NCBI GenBank assembly: GCA_025355305.1
Contig: JANXZW010000058.1
Coordinates: forward strand, 70,332-104,827
Source of the DNA: Actinomycetes bacterium
GTDB taxonomy: Bacteria > Actinomycetota > Actinomycetes > Nanopelagicales > Nanopelagicaceae
Direction of reading: 5' to 3'
Length of the DNA: 34,496 nt
The notes under the pieces are model-generated. The model was not told the DNA's origin. It worked only from the letters and a program-made list of their open reading frames with translations, and did no database searches. Below, piece after piece: positions 1 through 6,986 of this stretch. Every line of letters starts with the position of its first letter. Position 1 is the stretch's first letter. Made by a program: the position numbers and the translations under genes.

Positions 1-369
1 CGTTTGTCGGGTCTCCGTGACTCTGTACCTGTAGGCACCGCTCTCACGATGCAGGCGGGCTCTGCCGCCCAAATTCTTCTCGCTTGGGAAGAACCAGATA
101 AATTGCATCGTGGCTTAGTAAATGCAAAATTCAACGCCGCCACTCTCTCCGCGGTGCGCCGCCGTGGTTGGGCACAATCAGTTGGTGAACGTGAAGCCGG
201 AGTCGCATCTGTTAGCGCGCCCGTGCGCGGTCCCAACAATAAAGTTATTGCGGCCGTGAGTATCAGTGGTCCGATGGAGCGTTTGAGTCGACAACCGGGA
301 CGCGCTCATGCCGCGCAAGTTATGGCAACTGCGGCTCGCTTAAGCGATTATTTAATTCAAGAGAAGTGA
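1..369 (+). CDS. IclR-family transcriptional regulator, C-terminal part (5' end outside window)
   Basis: The frame is open from the first base, so this is the 3' part of a longer gene; the TTG at base 4 is internal. The 122 visible residues look like the C-terminal effector-binding domain of IclR regulators: a PVGTAL segment followed by a helix, then the GVASVSAPV and AAVSISGP strands that line the ligand pocket, and a final helix ending LSDYLIQEK. The N-terminal winged helix lies upstream of the window. IclR proteins usually control small carboxylate or sugar-acid catabolic genes. A sugar-acid locus lies about 5.6 kb away, but nothing here links the two directly. The gene converges on the next one with only seven bases between stop codons and no visible terminator. 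Confidence 0.8.
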   Translation, partial: RLSGLRDSVPVGTALTMQAGSAAQILLAWEEPDKLHRGLVNAKFNAATLSAVRRRGWAQSVGEREAGVASVSAPVRGPNNKVIAAVSISGPMERLSRQPGRAHAAQVMATAARLSDYLIQEK

Positions 370-376
370 TTTGGTC

Positions 377-1507
377 TTAACGAGAGTAAACGGCAAAGAA
401 ATCGCGACTGCTACGGCTTAAATATCGTTTGGCGGGGCGAGTAAATGCGACCAACTTGATGGGATTCAAAGCACCTGTTCTTTTGCTCTCTGGATACCAC
501 ATATAAGAGATCCAATCTTGATTGATGTCGAGCTCCATCCCGCGAACCGCCCCCGCGTTCCTTAAGAGCTCAGCCAAACTCTGCACAGACAAAGAGTTAC
601 CCGCGACGTAAATAACATTTCCCAACGGATCAATGCCAATTCCTGAACGCCAGACAAAGTGTGCATTCTTGACAGTGAAGCCCCAATTCCTCAAGACGCT
701 CTGATTCAAATTGGGAGTGACAACGCCATGATCAATAAGCATATTGAGATTCTGTCTTACAGAGGAAACTGTGGAGTTCATCGAAACCTCACTCCCCCAT
801 AAGCCAATATCTAGGTGTCCATCTGAGTAGATAACGAGTGACGCTGTCTGGGGTACCAGAGGCTTCACTGTGACGCCATTTTGGAAATAACCGCCCAAAG
901 AATCTTTAATCTTGAAGGCGCTATTAAAGGTAGCAACCAGACCTGGGAGATCGGAGCCCGCCAAGTGATCGGCGGAACCAATCTTCGCCAATTCTCCGGG
1001 TTCAGAGAAGCCTGGATGTTGCACGTAGCGCAACATGGAACTCTGCATGATGGCAATTCCGGCTAGGTAAGAGGTGTGTTGGGAATCGGGTCGCAGAAAG
1101 CCAACTTGGATCGCGGGCCTTCCATTCACCTTGTAAACCGTCTTCAAATCACCTTCACCCGAAAGAGCGGGTGTAACAAGAGTTGGAATTTTCATGGCAT
1201 ATTGGATGGCATTTTGCGCCAACGCTTTGGAAAGATTTGGGTCGAGAGCGCCCCCCACTTTCGGTTTATCGATGTTGTACTGCGCATTCTCTAAGGCAGT
1301 CACAACAAAGCCCAAGTAATGGTTGCGACCCCATTCGGCGAGACGAGCAGATAGTGGATCAGTACCAGGAGCGAGAAGAGCGGTGCTAACTGACCAGAGA
1401 ATGACGATGAGAAAGAGTGAAGGAATAGCGATAAAGGTGCGTTTTACCCTACTTAATTTCTTTGCCCATGCAACCAGCGCTTGAAAGCGCTCTTTTATCC
1501 ACTTCAC
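377..1507 (-). CDS. Membrane-anchored phosphodiester-glycosidase-like (NAGPA/DUF2233-type) protein
   Basis: This is a 376-aa protein with a basic N-terminus and one membrane segment at about residues 24-46, so the bulk is probably extracytoplasmic. The C-terminal half carries features I associate with actinobacterial phosphodiester glycosidase family proteins: GGYFQNG, GLWG, RQNLNMLIDHG, an RSGIGID strand, a YVAGNSLSVQSLAELL helix and the MELDINQDW motif near the end. The family includes the enzyme that removes GlcNAc from phosphodiester-linked mannose; the substrate here is unknown. It starts 16 bases after dprE2 and is probably the last gene of the ubiA-dprE1-dprE2 operon. A role in trimming or remodelling phosphodiester-linked wall glycan is inference from that context. 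Family assignment is from motif memory, not a search. Confidence 0.7.
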   Translation of the reverse strand: MKWIKERFQALVAWAKKLSRVKRTFIAIPSLFLIVILWSVSTALLAPGTDPLSARLAEWGRNHYLGFVVTALENAQYNIDKPKVGGALDPNLSKALAQNAIQYAMKIPTLVTPALSGEGDLKTVYKVNGRPAIQVGFLRPDSQHTSYLAGIAIMQSSMLRYVQHPGFSEPGELAKIGSADHLAGSDLPGLVATFNSAFKIKDSLGGYFQNGVTVKPLVPQTASLVIYSDGHLDIGLWGSEVSMNSTVSSVRQNLNMLIDHGVVTPNLNQSVLRNWGFTVKNAHFVWRSGIGIDPLGNVIYVAGNSLSVQSLAELLRNAGAVRGMELDINQDWISYMWYPESKRTGALNPIKLVAFTRPAKRYLSRSSRDFFAVYSR

Positions 1508-1523
1508 ATGGCGAAGATACCAG

Positions 1524-2225
1524 TCAGCGATGTGAAATCCTGCTGAAAATTCTGGAGGGCAAAGCCTTGAAAATCACTGCAACATATTTCAAGATATGCG
1601 GTGCCCACGTTACGAGCCCTTTCGATCGAAGTGCCTGCACTCCATATTTTCCACACTCTTGCGCGGTAATAGCAAAGGGGGCTAACGCCATACCTGCGGT
1701 CATCTTGCTCTTTACAAAGCCAGGGCGAAGAATCTTGATAGTGACTCCAGATCCCTTGAGTTTGGAGGCTAATCCACGGGCGTAAAAATCCAACCCTGCC
1801 TTGGTTGACCCGTAACCGAAGTTGTCATCCCGTGGCCTCACCTGCGCAAAAGAGCTAATCACCAAAATTGTTCCATGCGCTTGCTCCTTCATGCGCTCTG
1901 AGAGCAACTCAATGAAATGAACGGTGCTCAAATAATTAACATCCATTGCAGCCAACAAATTATCAGCCGGACTCTTTGTAGCGTCATTTCCCAGTAACCC
2001 CACAGCAACGATTGCCAGATCAAGATCGCCATTTCCAAAGAGGTCGTGTACCACTCTCTCGCGCGCACCCTTCTCCGTGATATCCATACCGAACTCACCC
2101 GTGCGACCAACCAGAATGACCTCGCGAGCGTTATCCTCGGCTAAATGTGCGACGATCGATAGCCCGATCTCACTCTCACCGCCGATCAGCGCGATCCGAC
2201 CTGGGCTCTTAAATCCATTTAACAT
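1524..2225 (-). CDS. dprE2: Decaprenylphosphoryl-2-keto-beta-D-erythro-pentose reductase DprE2
   Basis: This short-chain dehydrogenase performs the NADH-dependent second half of the ribose-to-arabinose epimerisation on decaprenyl phosphate. The N-terminal nucleotide loop is GGESEIGL, followed by AIVAVGLLGN, a serine segment (ISSF), the YGSTKAGLD active-site Tyr/Lys motif, and ILRPGFVKSKM; these track the mycobacterial protein closely, including the C-terminal RIF. I chose the ATG at 2225 rather than the longer frame to 2297 because AGGAGG lies at 2234-2239, eight bases upstream, and the extra residues would sit inside dprE1. The result is 233 aa. Its start overlaps the end of dprE1 by seven bases, implying translational coupling. 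Confidence 0.9.
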   Translation of the reverse strand: MLNGFKSPGRIALIGGESEIGLSIVAHLAEDNAREVILVGRTGEFGMDITEKGARERVVHDLFGNGDLDLAIVAVGLLGNDATKSPADNLLAAMDVNYLSTVHFIELLSERMKEQAHGTILVISSFAQVRPRDDNFGYGSTKAGLDFYARGLASKLKGSGVTIKILRPGFVKSKMTAGMALAPFAITAQECGKYGVQALRSKGLVTWAPHILKYVAVIFKALPSRIFSRISHR

Positions 2226-3553
2226 AATTGCAGCCTCCTGGCTTGGTCTGATTGCCACAACCCTTTGGGATCCATGAGATTTCGCGTAGAACGCCACTCG
2301 TTAATCCGCGGGTACATCGCGGAGATGAGTCCGGGATCTAGCCGCGAATCTTTGATTAAGTAAATTCGACCGCCAGCAGCAGCCAACTCTTCATCGAATT
2401 CGCGTAGAAATTTCTCGAGCCCCGGAACAGTGACTGAGTAATCCAGGGTAAGAGTCCACCCTCGGCGCGGAAAACTGAGGGGAGAGTTCGATTGCTCCCC
2501 AAACTTCTTGAGCACACCGAGGAATGATGCGGCCTTGAGCGCGCGCAGACCAGCGAAAAGCTTCGCGAAGATCTCTTCCTTGCCGAGGTCGATGACAAAT
2601 TGATATTGCAGGAAGCCACTGCGACCATAAACATTATTCCAATTATTTACACCATCCAATGGATGCATGTACTTCACAATGGAGGCCGCGCCATCTTTGA
2701 GAGGCTTTCGATACCAGAACTCATTGAATGCTCGAACGGTGAGAGGAGTTATGAAATTCATCCCACCGAGGGTAGGTAGGGATAATCCCCTGGTAGATGG
2801 GGCTCTTCCCTTCATCTGGCTTGAGGCGTGAGGACTGCTATCGCCGTAATTACCGAGGCTGACCACTCCCCGTCCGCGATAATCTCCGGAGAGATCGATC
2901 CAGGCAACGGTGTGCTCGAAATCCGAATCTGATTGATCGAGGAGCGCGATCATCTCATCTAAATTCTTAACTCGTTTCTCCAGAACTGTGACCGAGTTGG
3001 AAGAGACCTCGCGAAGTTCCATCTCTACTTCAAGAATAATTCCCGTCAGGCCCAATCCACCCACGGTCGCCCAAAATTCGATATCTGTCGGTGAATAGTC
3101 AGCGATCGCTCCAGAAGAGAGCAAAAGCTTGATGCGACGCAAGCACTGCGAGAACGCACCTGTGCGATGGTGCGACTTTCCGTGAATATCTGCGGCAACC
3201 GCTCCACCGATAGTGACATAGCCTGTGCCGGGTACAACTGGAGGGAAGAGCGATTGCGCTAAAGCAGCAACTTCAAGGTCACGAATAGTTGCACCTGCAC
3301 CGAGGATCGCAATTCGAGAGGGGCGGTCAATCTCGATCTGATTAAGCCCGGTGAGTGCTACAAGTGTTCCACCCGAGTTAAGGGCTGAATCGCCATAACT
3401 TCTATGCAAACCAGCCGCAAGCAACCCACGCATTGAGCCCGTCTGCGCCACCACCTCTTGCACTTGGGCAACGGTGTCTGCCGGCTTGCGCGAACTAAGA
3501 GATTGAAAGTTATTTCCCCAGCCAGAGGTCATGACAAGGTCAGTTATTTGCAT
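2219..3553 (-). CDS. dprE1: Decaprenylphosphoryl-beta-D-ribose 2-oxidase DprE1
   Basis: This FAD enzyme oxidises the 2'-hydroxyl of decaprenyl-phosphoryl-ribose, the first epimerisation step. It has 444 aa: an FAD-binding domain with RSYGDSALN near residue 51, PGTGYVTIGGAVAADIHGK around 108-126 and WATVGGLGLTG at 161-171, then an oxidase C-terminal domain. The C-terminal KDSR places K401 at the position of the essential Lys418 of Mycobacterium tuberculosis DprE1. The segment around W366 (GWTLTLDY) aligns with the mycobacterial GWNICVDF, so the benzothiazinone-target Cys387 is replaced by T369. The start overlaps the end of ubiA by 14 bases; ATG at 3532 is an alternative start, and neither has a clear ribosome site. 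Confidence 0.93.
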   Translation of the reverse strand: MQITDLVMTSGWGNNFQSLSSRKPADTVAQVQEVVAQTGSMRGLLAAGLHRSYGDSALNSGGTLVALTGLNQIEIDRPSRIAILGAGATIRDLEVAALAQSLFPPVVPGTGYVTIGGAVAADIHGKSHHRTGAFSQCLRRIKLLLSSGAIADYSPTDIEFWATVGGLGLTGIILEVEMELREVSSNSVTVLEKRVKNLDEMIALLDQSDSDFEHTVAWIDLSGDYRGRGVVSLGNYGDSSPHASSQMKGRAPSTRGLSLPTLGGMNFITPLTVRAFNEFWYRKPLKDGAASIVKYMHPLDGVNNWNNVYGRSGFLQYQFVIDLGKEEIFAKLFAGLRALKAASFLGVLKKFGEQSNSPLSFPRRGWTLTLDYSVTVPGLEKFLREFDEELAAAGGRIYLIKDSRLDPGLISAMYPRINEWRSTRNLMDPKGLWQSDQARRLQLC

Positions 3554-4388
3554 AGACCGAAAGAACTAGTAGAAGAGCGGTTGCAGCGCCCGCTCCCAAA
3601 AAGTAATAATCACTGTACATGACCTCTTCTGGAGATTCACCACTCTGTCTCTCTACCGCCATGATGTACCGCAATAGGGCGAAGGTAACTGTGATCACAG
3701 AGATCTCCGCGTAAGGATGGCTGCCAGTGAGCGAGAAGGCCCACAAACTATAAGCAGTCAGGGTAATCCCGCTGGCAACGGTAAGAACCAATTGAAGGAA
3801 CTCGCCCGTATATTGTGCAACAACGGGTCGCGCATTTACTTCGGATTGATTCTTCTTCTCAGCAATCCGCTTCGCCGTCACAATCACCAACGGTCCGAAG
3901 GTTGCTACAACCAGAAATAAACGCGAACTTGGAGTGTGGGTTGCGCTAGCGCCACCGATGGCACGAAGCGCAAAACCAAAGGAGACAATCAGTAATTCAA
4001 CAATCGGTTCGTGTTTTAGCCCGAATGAATAGAGAAGAGTGAAAAGGACGTAGATGCCCAGGGTAATTTTGAAGGCGCCGGGTAAGAGCGCAGATAGCAG
4101 AACGGCCGCGAAGGCGTTGAGGGCTGCCAGTATGAGCGCGGCGCTAAGCGTCAATCGTCCAGAAGCTATCGGCCGGTTGGACTTCTTCGGATTGGTGCGA
4201 TCGCGATCAATATCGCGTAGGTCGTTGATGATGTAGTTGAAACTCGCGGCGAAGGAGAAGGCGAGAAAGGCGTAGAGGGTCTTACTCAAAATCGTGTAAT
4301 GAAAGACATGACCTGCGGCAAAGGGAGCCACCAACACCAATAGATTCTTGCTCCATTGCTGGATACGCATCGCTTGCAGGTATTTCAT
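3540..4388 (-). CDS. ubiA: Decaprenyl-phosphate phosphoribosyltransferase (UbiA family)
   Basis: This integral membrane prenyltransferase would transfer phosphoribose from PRPP to decaprenyl phosphate, the entry to decaprenyl-phosphoryl-arabinose synthesis. It is 282 aa and almost entirely hydrophobic helices. The first aspartate motif is N55-D56-x-x-D59-x-x-x-D63 followed by NRPIASG, and the second region reads YSFGLKHEPIVELL with a later ALRAIGGA; this matches Rv3806c-type rather than quinone-type UbiA enzymes. It is the first gene of the operon, with AGGAG about ten bases before the ATG. The phosphatase that removes the 5-phosphate in mycobacteria is not in this window. The function also rests on the adjacent dprE1 and dprE2. 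Confidence 0.9.
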   Translation of the reverse strand: MKYLQAMRIQQWSKNLLVLVAPFAAGHVFHYTILSKTLYAFLAFSFAASFNYIINDLRDIDRDRTNPKKSNRPIASGRLTLSAALILAALNAFAAVLLSALLPGAFKITLGIYVLFTLLYSFGLKHEPIVELLIVSFGFALRAIGGASATHTPSSRLFLVVATFGPLVIVTAKRIAEKKNQSEVNARPVVAQYTGEFLQLVLTVASGITLTAYSLWAFSLTGSHPYAEISVITVTFALLRYIMAVERQSGESPEEVMYSDYYFLGAGAATALLLVLSVYANN

Positions 4389-4465
4389 TACCCGAAAACT
4401 CCTGATCGACTGCGCATTCTCAGTAAACTCTGACGCAATACGCTCAATATTAGCCCAACTCCATC

Positions 4466-4496
4466 TTGCTTCTTGCGAGATACCTTGCGGTAACCT
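4466..4496 (+). promoter_or_regulatory. Possible leaderless promoter for the NlpC/P60 gene
   Basis: No ribosome-binding site precedes the ATG at 4503. A TAACCT box at 4491-4496 lies seven bases upstream of that ATG, with TTGCTT at 4466-4471 (19-base spacer). The arrangement fits an actinobacterial leaderless transcript starting at or just before the ATG. This is motif reading only; the -35 is weak. Confidence 0.3.
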
Positions 4497-4502
4497 AACC
4501 CA

Positions 4503-5534
4503 ATGAGTTTTCGAGCGGCACTCAAACGCCCGACGGCCTGCGCCTTGGCATCAAGTGCGATTGCCACGATCTTGATCTCCATAGCTCCATCCTCAAATGC
4601 CGCGCAATCGATCGCTGCTGTTCAAGCCCAGGTAACCTCGTTACAGATCCAAGCCTCGGCGATCGCTGAAGCAGCGCAGCAATCTCAGGTTAATCTGATC
4701 TCCTTAACGCGAACTTTGAACTCGGTCCAAGCCAGAGAGAGCATTCAGACCGCGAGTCTCACCGCCCTCAAACGCTCTATCGGCGCCTTGGCAGCAGAGC
4801 AATATAAGAATGGGTTTCTCGGGCAGGGCATGACCTTGATGTTCTCTTCAAATCCCACCCAGTACCTAAACAGCGCTCAGTCGCTCAGCATCGTAGAAAC
4901 CCAGAACGCAATCCGGATGCGCAAGTTTGCCTCCGCCGATATCGCCTTGAAAAGCACCGCTCTGACTCTCAATCAAAAGGTGGCCCTCGTCGCCGCCGCA
5001 AAGGCGAAGTATCAGGCGCAAGAGGTTGCGGCGCAAGCCAAGTTGGCTCAAGCCCAGAAACTTCTCGCGGGCCTTACGAAGTCGGAACGGGCTCGACTCG
5101 CAGCCATACAGGCCGCCGAGGACAATAACTTTCAGAAGAAGTCCCTCTCCCTTGCACGAGGAAAGATCGCTGGAAGTGGCGCCGGAGCGATTGCACTTCG
5201 TTATGCGCTTAAACAGCTTGGTTCTCCATATGTATTTGGTGCGGCCGGGTTGCTTTACTGGGATTGCTCGGGGTTGACGATGAGAGCGCTGCAACAAGCG
5301 GGAATTTCATTGCCACACTCGGCGGCCGCCCAGGCCTCTTATGGGAAGAGAATTCTTTTTAATCAAGTTCGCCCAGGTGATCTCGTTTTCTTTGGCCAAC
5401 CTATTTCGCATGTGAGTATTTACTTCGGAGGCGGCCAGATGGTGGATGCCCCACATAGTGGAGCGCGAGTCCGTATTGAAAGTTTTGGAGCCTGGTTTGG
5501 CGGAGAGAAGTTTGTCGCAGCTCGTCGCTTCTAG
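4503..5534 (+). CDS. Secreted NlpC/P60 peptidoglycan endopeptidase with coiled-coil N-domain
   Basis: This 343-aa protein has a signal peptide (basic start, hydrophobic 11-28, cleavage probably near the NAA at 32-34). A long alanine/glutamine-rich region, about 36-215, is predicted coiled coil, and a C-terminal NlpC/P60 domain begins about 228. The catalytic cysteine is C255 in WDCSGLT, the histidine H303 in SHVSIYFG, and a third polar residue may be H318. Such proteins (RipA/RipC type) cleave stem peptides during cell separation, with the coiled coil acting as a brake or a site for FtsEX-like control. It diverges from ubiA, so arabinan-precursor and peptidoglycan genes share an intergenic region. 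Its stop overlaps the convergent cysteine-rich mini-gene by four bases. Confidence 0.92.
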   Translation: MSFRAALKRPTACALASSAIATILISIAPSSNAAQSIAAVQAQVTSLQIQASAIAEAAQQSQVNLISLTRTLNSVQARESIQTASLTALKRSIGALAAEQYKNGFLGQGMTLMFSSNPTQYLNSAQSLSIVETQNAIRMRKFASADIALKSTALTLNQKVALVAAAKAKYQAQEVAAQAKLAQAQKLLAGLTKSERARLAAIQAAEDNNFQKKSLSLARGKIAGSGAGAIALRYALKQLGSPYVFGAAGLLYWDCSGLTMRALQQAGISLPHSAAAQASYGKRILFNQVRPGDLVFFGQPISHVSIYFGGGQMVDAPHSGARVRIESFGAWFGGEKFVAARRF

Positions 5535-5677
5535 TAGGTGTTAATCCCAGCCGGTTTCCCAGCATCGCAAGCGCATATTTGTTCCTGCGAAAATCCAGCT
5601 AGCGCCTGTTCAATATGTTCACCGCAGCCTGTCCAGGTCACCTTTTGGCAGCGCGCACAACTGATCGGACTACACAT
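5531..5677 (-). CDS. Cysteine-rich mini-protein, second of a tandem pair (48 aa)
   Basis: This is a 48-residue ORF below usual gene-calling length. It begins MCSPISCARCQK and contains TWTGCGEHIEQALAG, then a CAC near residue 35. C2, C7, C10, C18, H21 and C35 occupy the same positions as in the gene just upstream (5687-5854), so the two are paralogues. The CxxC plus C/H spacing suggests one bound zinc ion. A GGAAAG lies about six bases upstream of the ATG, and the start overlaps the end of the first copy. I recall similar small proteins starting MC...CxxCGKxTWxGCGxHV in many actinobacteria and some fungi, with no known function. The stop overlaps the convergent NlpC/P60 stop by four bases. Confidence 0.7.
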   Translation of the reverse strand: MCSPISCARCQKVTWTGCGEHIEQALAGFSQEQICACDAGKPAGINTY

Positions 5678-5686
5678 AACTCTTTC

Positions 5687-5854
5687 CTATCTCTTTCCAA
5701 GTAAGCGTGCGAGTAATCCAGGAGCTTTAGCCTCGCCCTCATGCCCCTGACAACGCTGCGACTGCGGAATTCCTTGTAGGACAGAATCCACATGTTGACC
5801 ACAACCAGACCAAGAGGCTTTTCCGCACTTGCGACATTTTGTCTTAGTGCACAT
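5687..5854 (-). CDS. Cysteine-rich mini-protein, first of a tandem pair (55 aa)
   Basis: This 55-residue ORF begins MCTKTKCRKCGK, continues SWSGCGQHVDSVLQG and QRCQGH, and ends in a basic LLARLLGKR tail. Possible metal ligands are C2, C7, C10, C18, H21, C35 and H38. It shares all core cysteines and the WxGCGxH signature with the downstream copy, which argues that both are real genes. There is no good ribosome site; a TAGAGT box ends seven bases before the ATG, which would suit a leaderless transcript. The coding stretch overlaps the downstream gene's start codon region, so the pair is probably one transcript. Function is unknown; a small zinc-binding nucleic-acid or protein adaptor is only a guess. 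Confidence 0.72.
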   Translation of the reverse strand: MCTKTKCRKCGKASWSGCGQHVDSVLQGIPQSQRCQGHEGEAKAPGLLARLLGKR

Positions 5855-5914
5855 GAGATAACTCTATCTGCTACCGAGAGTTGGGTAGGGCTCCAGGCAG
5901 GGGCTCTGATGGTC

Positions 5915-5940
5915 ATGGGTTCGAATCCCGTCATCCCGAC
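5915..5940 (+). pseudogene. Isolated tRNA 3' end (T-arm and acceptor strand), tRNA-Pro-like remnant
   Basis: A T-stem ATGGG/CCCGT encloses the canonical TTCGAAT loop (5920-5926), followed by a 3' acceptor strand CATCCCG, A and C. The matching 5' acceptor CGGGATG is absent upstream. A CTACC/GGTAG hairpin at 5871-5888 vaguely resembles a D-arm, but no anticodon stem can be formed. The 3' end resembles bacterial tRNA-Pro. It is either a decayed tRNA or the duplicated 3' end left by integration into a tRNA gene elsewhere. Confidence 0.6.
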
Positions 5941-5945
5941 GAGAT

Positions 5946-6986
5946 TTACTCCGTAATTTTGGGCTTGCCATAGGCCGAATGGATCAACCCCCTGATGTAA
6001 CCGATGGCAAAGATCCGTCCGAGAGTTTCATAAGCTGGTCGCTCGTTGCTCTCGCCGAACATCGTTGGAACATGGTCAGGTCGCATTGGGCCTTCGAAAC
6101 CGACCGCCTTATAAGCCTCGATACAGGCTGGCAAGTCGTTCTGCCCAGCATCGTGAAAGGTCTCCTCAAAATCTGTCGCATCTCCGACAATGTCACGAAA
6201 GTGCACAAACGCGATTGCATCGCGCGCTCCAAATTCGCGGATGACGCTGGGAAGTGCGTCGGTCATAAGTGCGAAGTTTCCTTGACAGAGAGTGATGCCG
6301 TTAGAGCGCGATGGATATAGATCAAGAAGTCTCCGATAATTCTCGATCGAATTCATTATGCGGGGCATCCCCCGAATCTCTGGTAGCGGCGGATCATCCG
6401 GGTGCATGCCAAGTCGAACGTTGGCAGCTTCGGCAACGGGAATCACCGCTTCCAAGAAATATTGCAGCGCTTCCCAAAGTCGCTCCAGAGGGTATTCACC
6501 AGGTTCGGCGATGCGCGACATCTGTGAAGTATCAGAAAGTTTGAAGCCTGTGACCAGCGCCCCTCCCCGAGAAGGAATATTTGTACGCGTTCTGGCCCAA
6601 CTTGAAACGGCCATCCAGTTATAACAAAGCGTTCCGATGCCCAACTTCCCCATAGCCTTGATCTGCTCAATGATCTGGGCGATCTCGTCATCGCGGCCGG
6701 GTAGCCCCAGTCGGATACGGTCCATCGGTGGCGTATCTTCAATACCAATCATCTCGATCCCATGCGCCGCAAAAATTGCTTGGTCACGCGCGATTCCTTC
6801 CTCGGACCACGGAACTATTCCATCGCCAAAACCCACCGTAAGCTTTCCATCCCCCACAGAGGCAAACATTCGTTGCTCCTGTTCTGCTCCTTGCAGAAGC
6901 GAGACGGTATAACTGACCCCACATTGTTTAACAAGTTCCCAGAGAGGCAGCGGCCTAGCTGATAACTGCTCACTAAGAAAAATCAC
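5946..6986 (-). CDS. uxuA: Mannonate dehydratase
   Basis: UxuA dehydrates D-mannonate to 2-keto-3-deoxy-D-gluconate in hexuronate catabolism, in the cytosol, using a divalent metal. The 346-aa protein is a TIM-barrel with the family's metal-site segments: RLGMHPDDPP (H195), ITLCQGN (C234), VHFRDI (H262), HDAGQ near 278, and RPDHVPT (D304, H305). Length is close to the shorter Gram-positive forms and below the roughly 394 aa of the E. coli enzyme. It starts with GTG overlapping the TGA of the upstream SDR by four bases, so the two are translationally coupled. No uxaC isomerase or KDG kinase/aldolase is visible in this window. Confidence 0.93.
   Translation of the reverse strand: MIFLSEQLSARPLPLWELVKQCGVSYTVSLLQGAEQEQRMFASVGDGKLTVGFGDGIVPWSEEGIARDQAIFAAHGIEMIGIEDTPPMDRIRLGLPGRDDEIAQIIEQIKAMGKLGIGTLCYNWMAVSSWARTRTNIPSRGGALVTGFKLSDTSQMSRIAEPGEYPLERLWEALQYFLEAVIPVAEAANVRLGMHPDDPPLPEIRGMPRIMNSIENYRRLLDLYPSRSNGITLCQGNFALMTDALPSVIREFGARDAIAFVHFRDIVGDATDFEETFHDAGQNDLPACIEAYKAVGFEGPMRPDHVPTMFGESNERPAYETLGRIFAIGYIRGLIHSAYGKPKITE

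Noticed and set aside
2219-2297. A longer DprE2 beginning at 2297
   Set aside because: The extra 24 residues lie within dprE1 and are unlike DprE2 N-termini; AGGAGG directly precedes the ATG at 2225.
5638-5934. A 98-aa minus-strand frame beginning MTGFEP
   Set aside because: Its N-terminus is the reverse of the tRNA 3' fragment and the rest overlaps the two cysteine-rich genes in another frame; it is a shadow.
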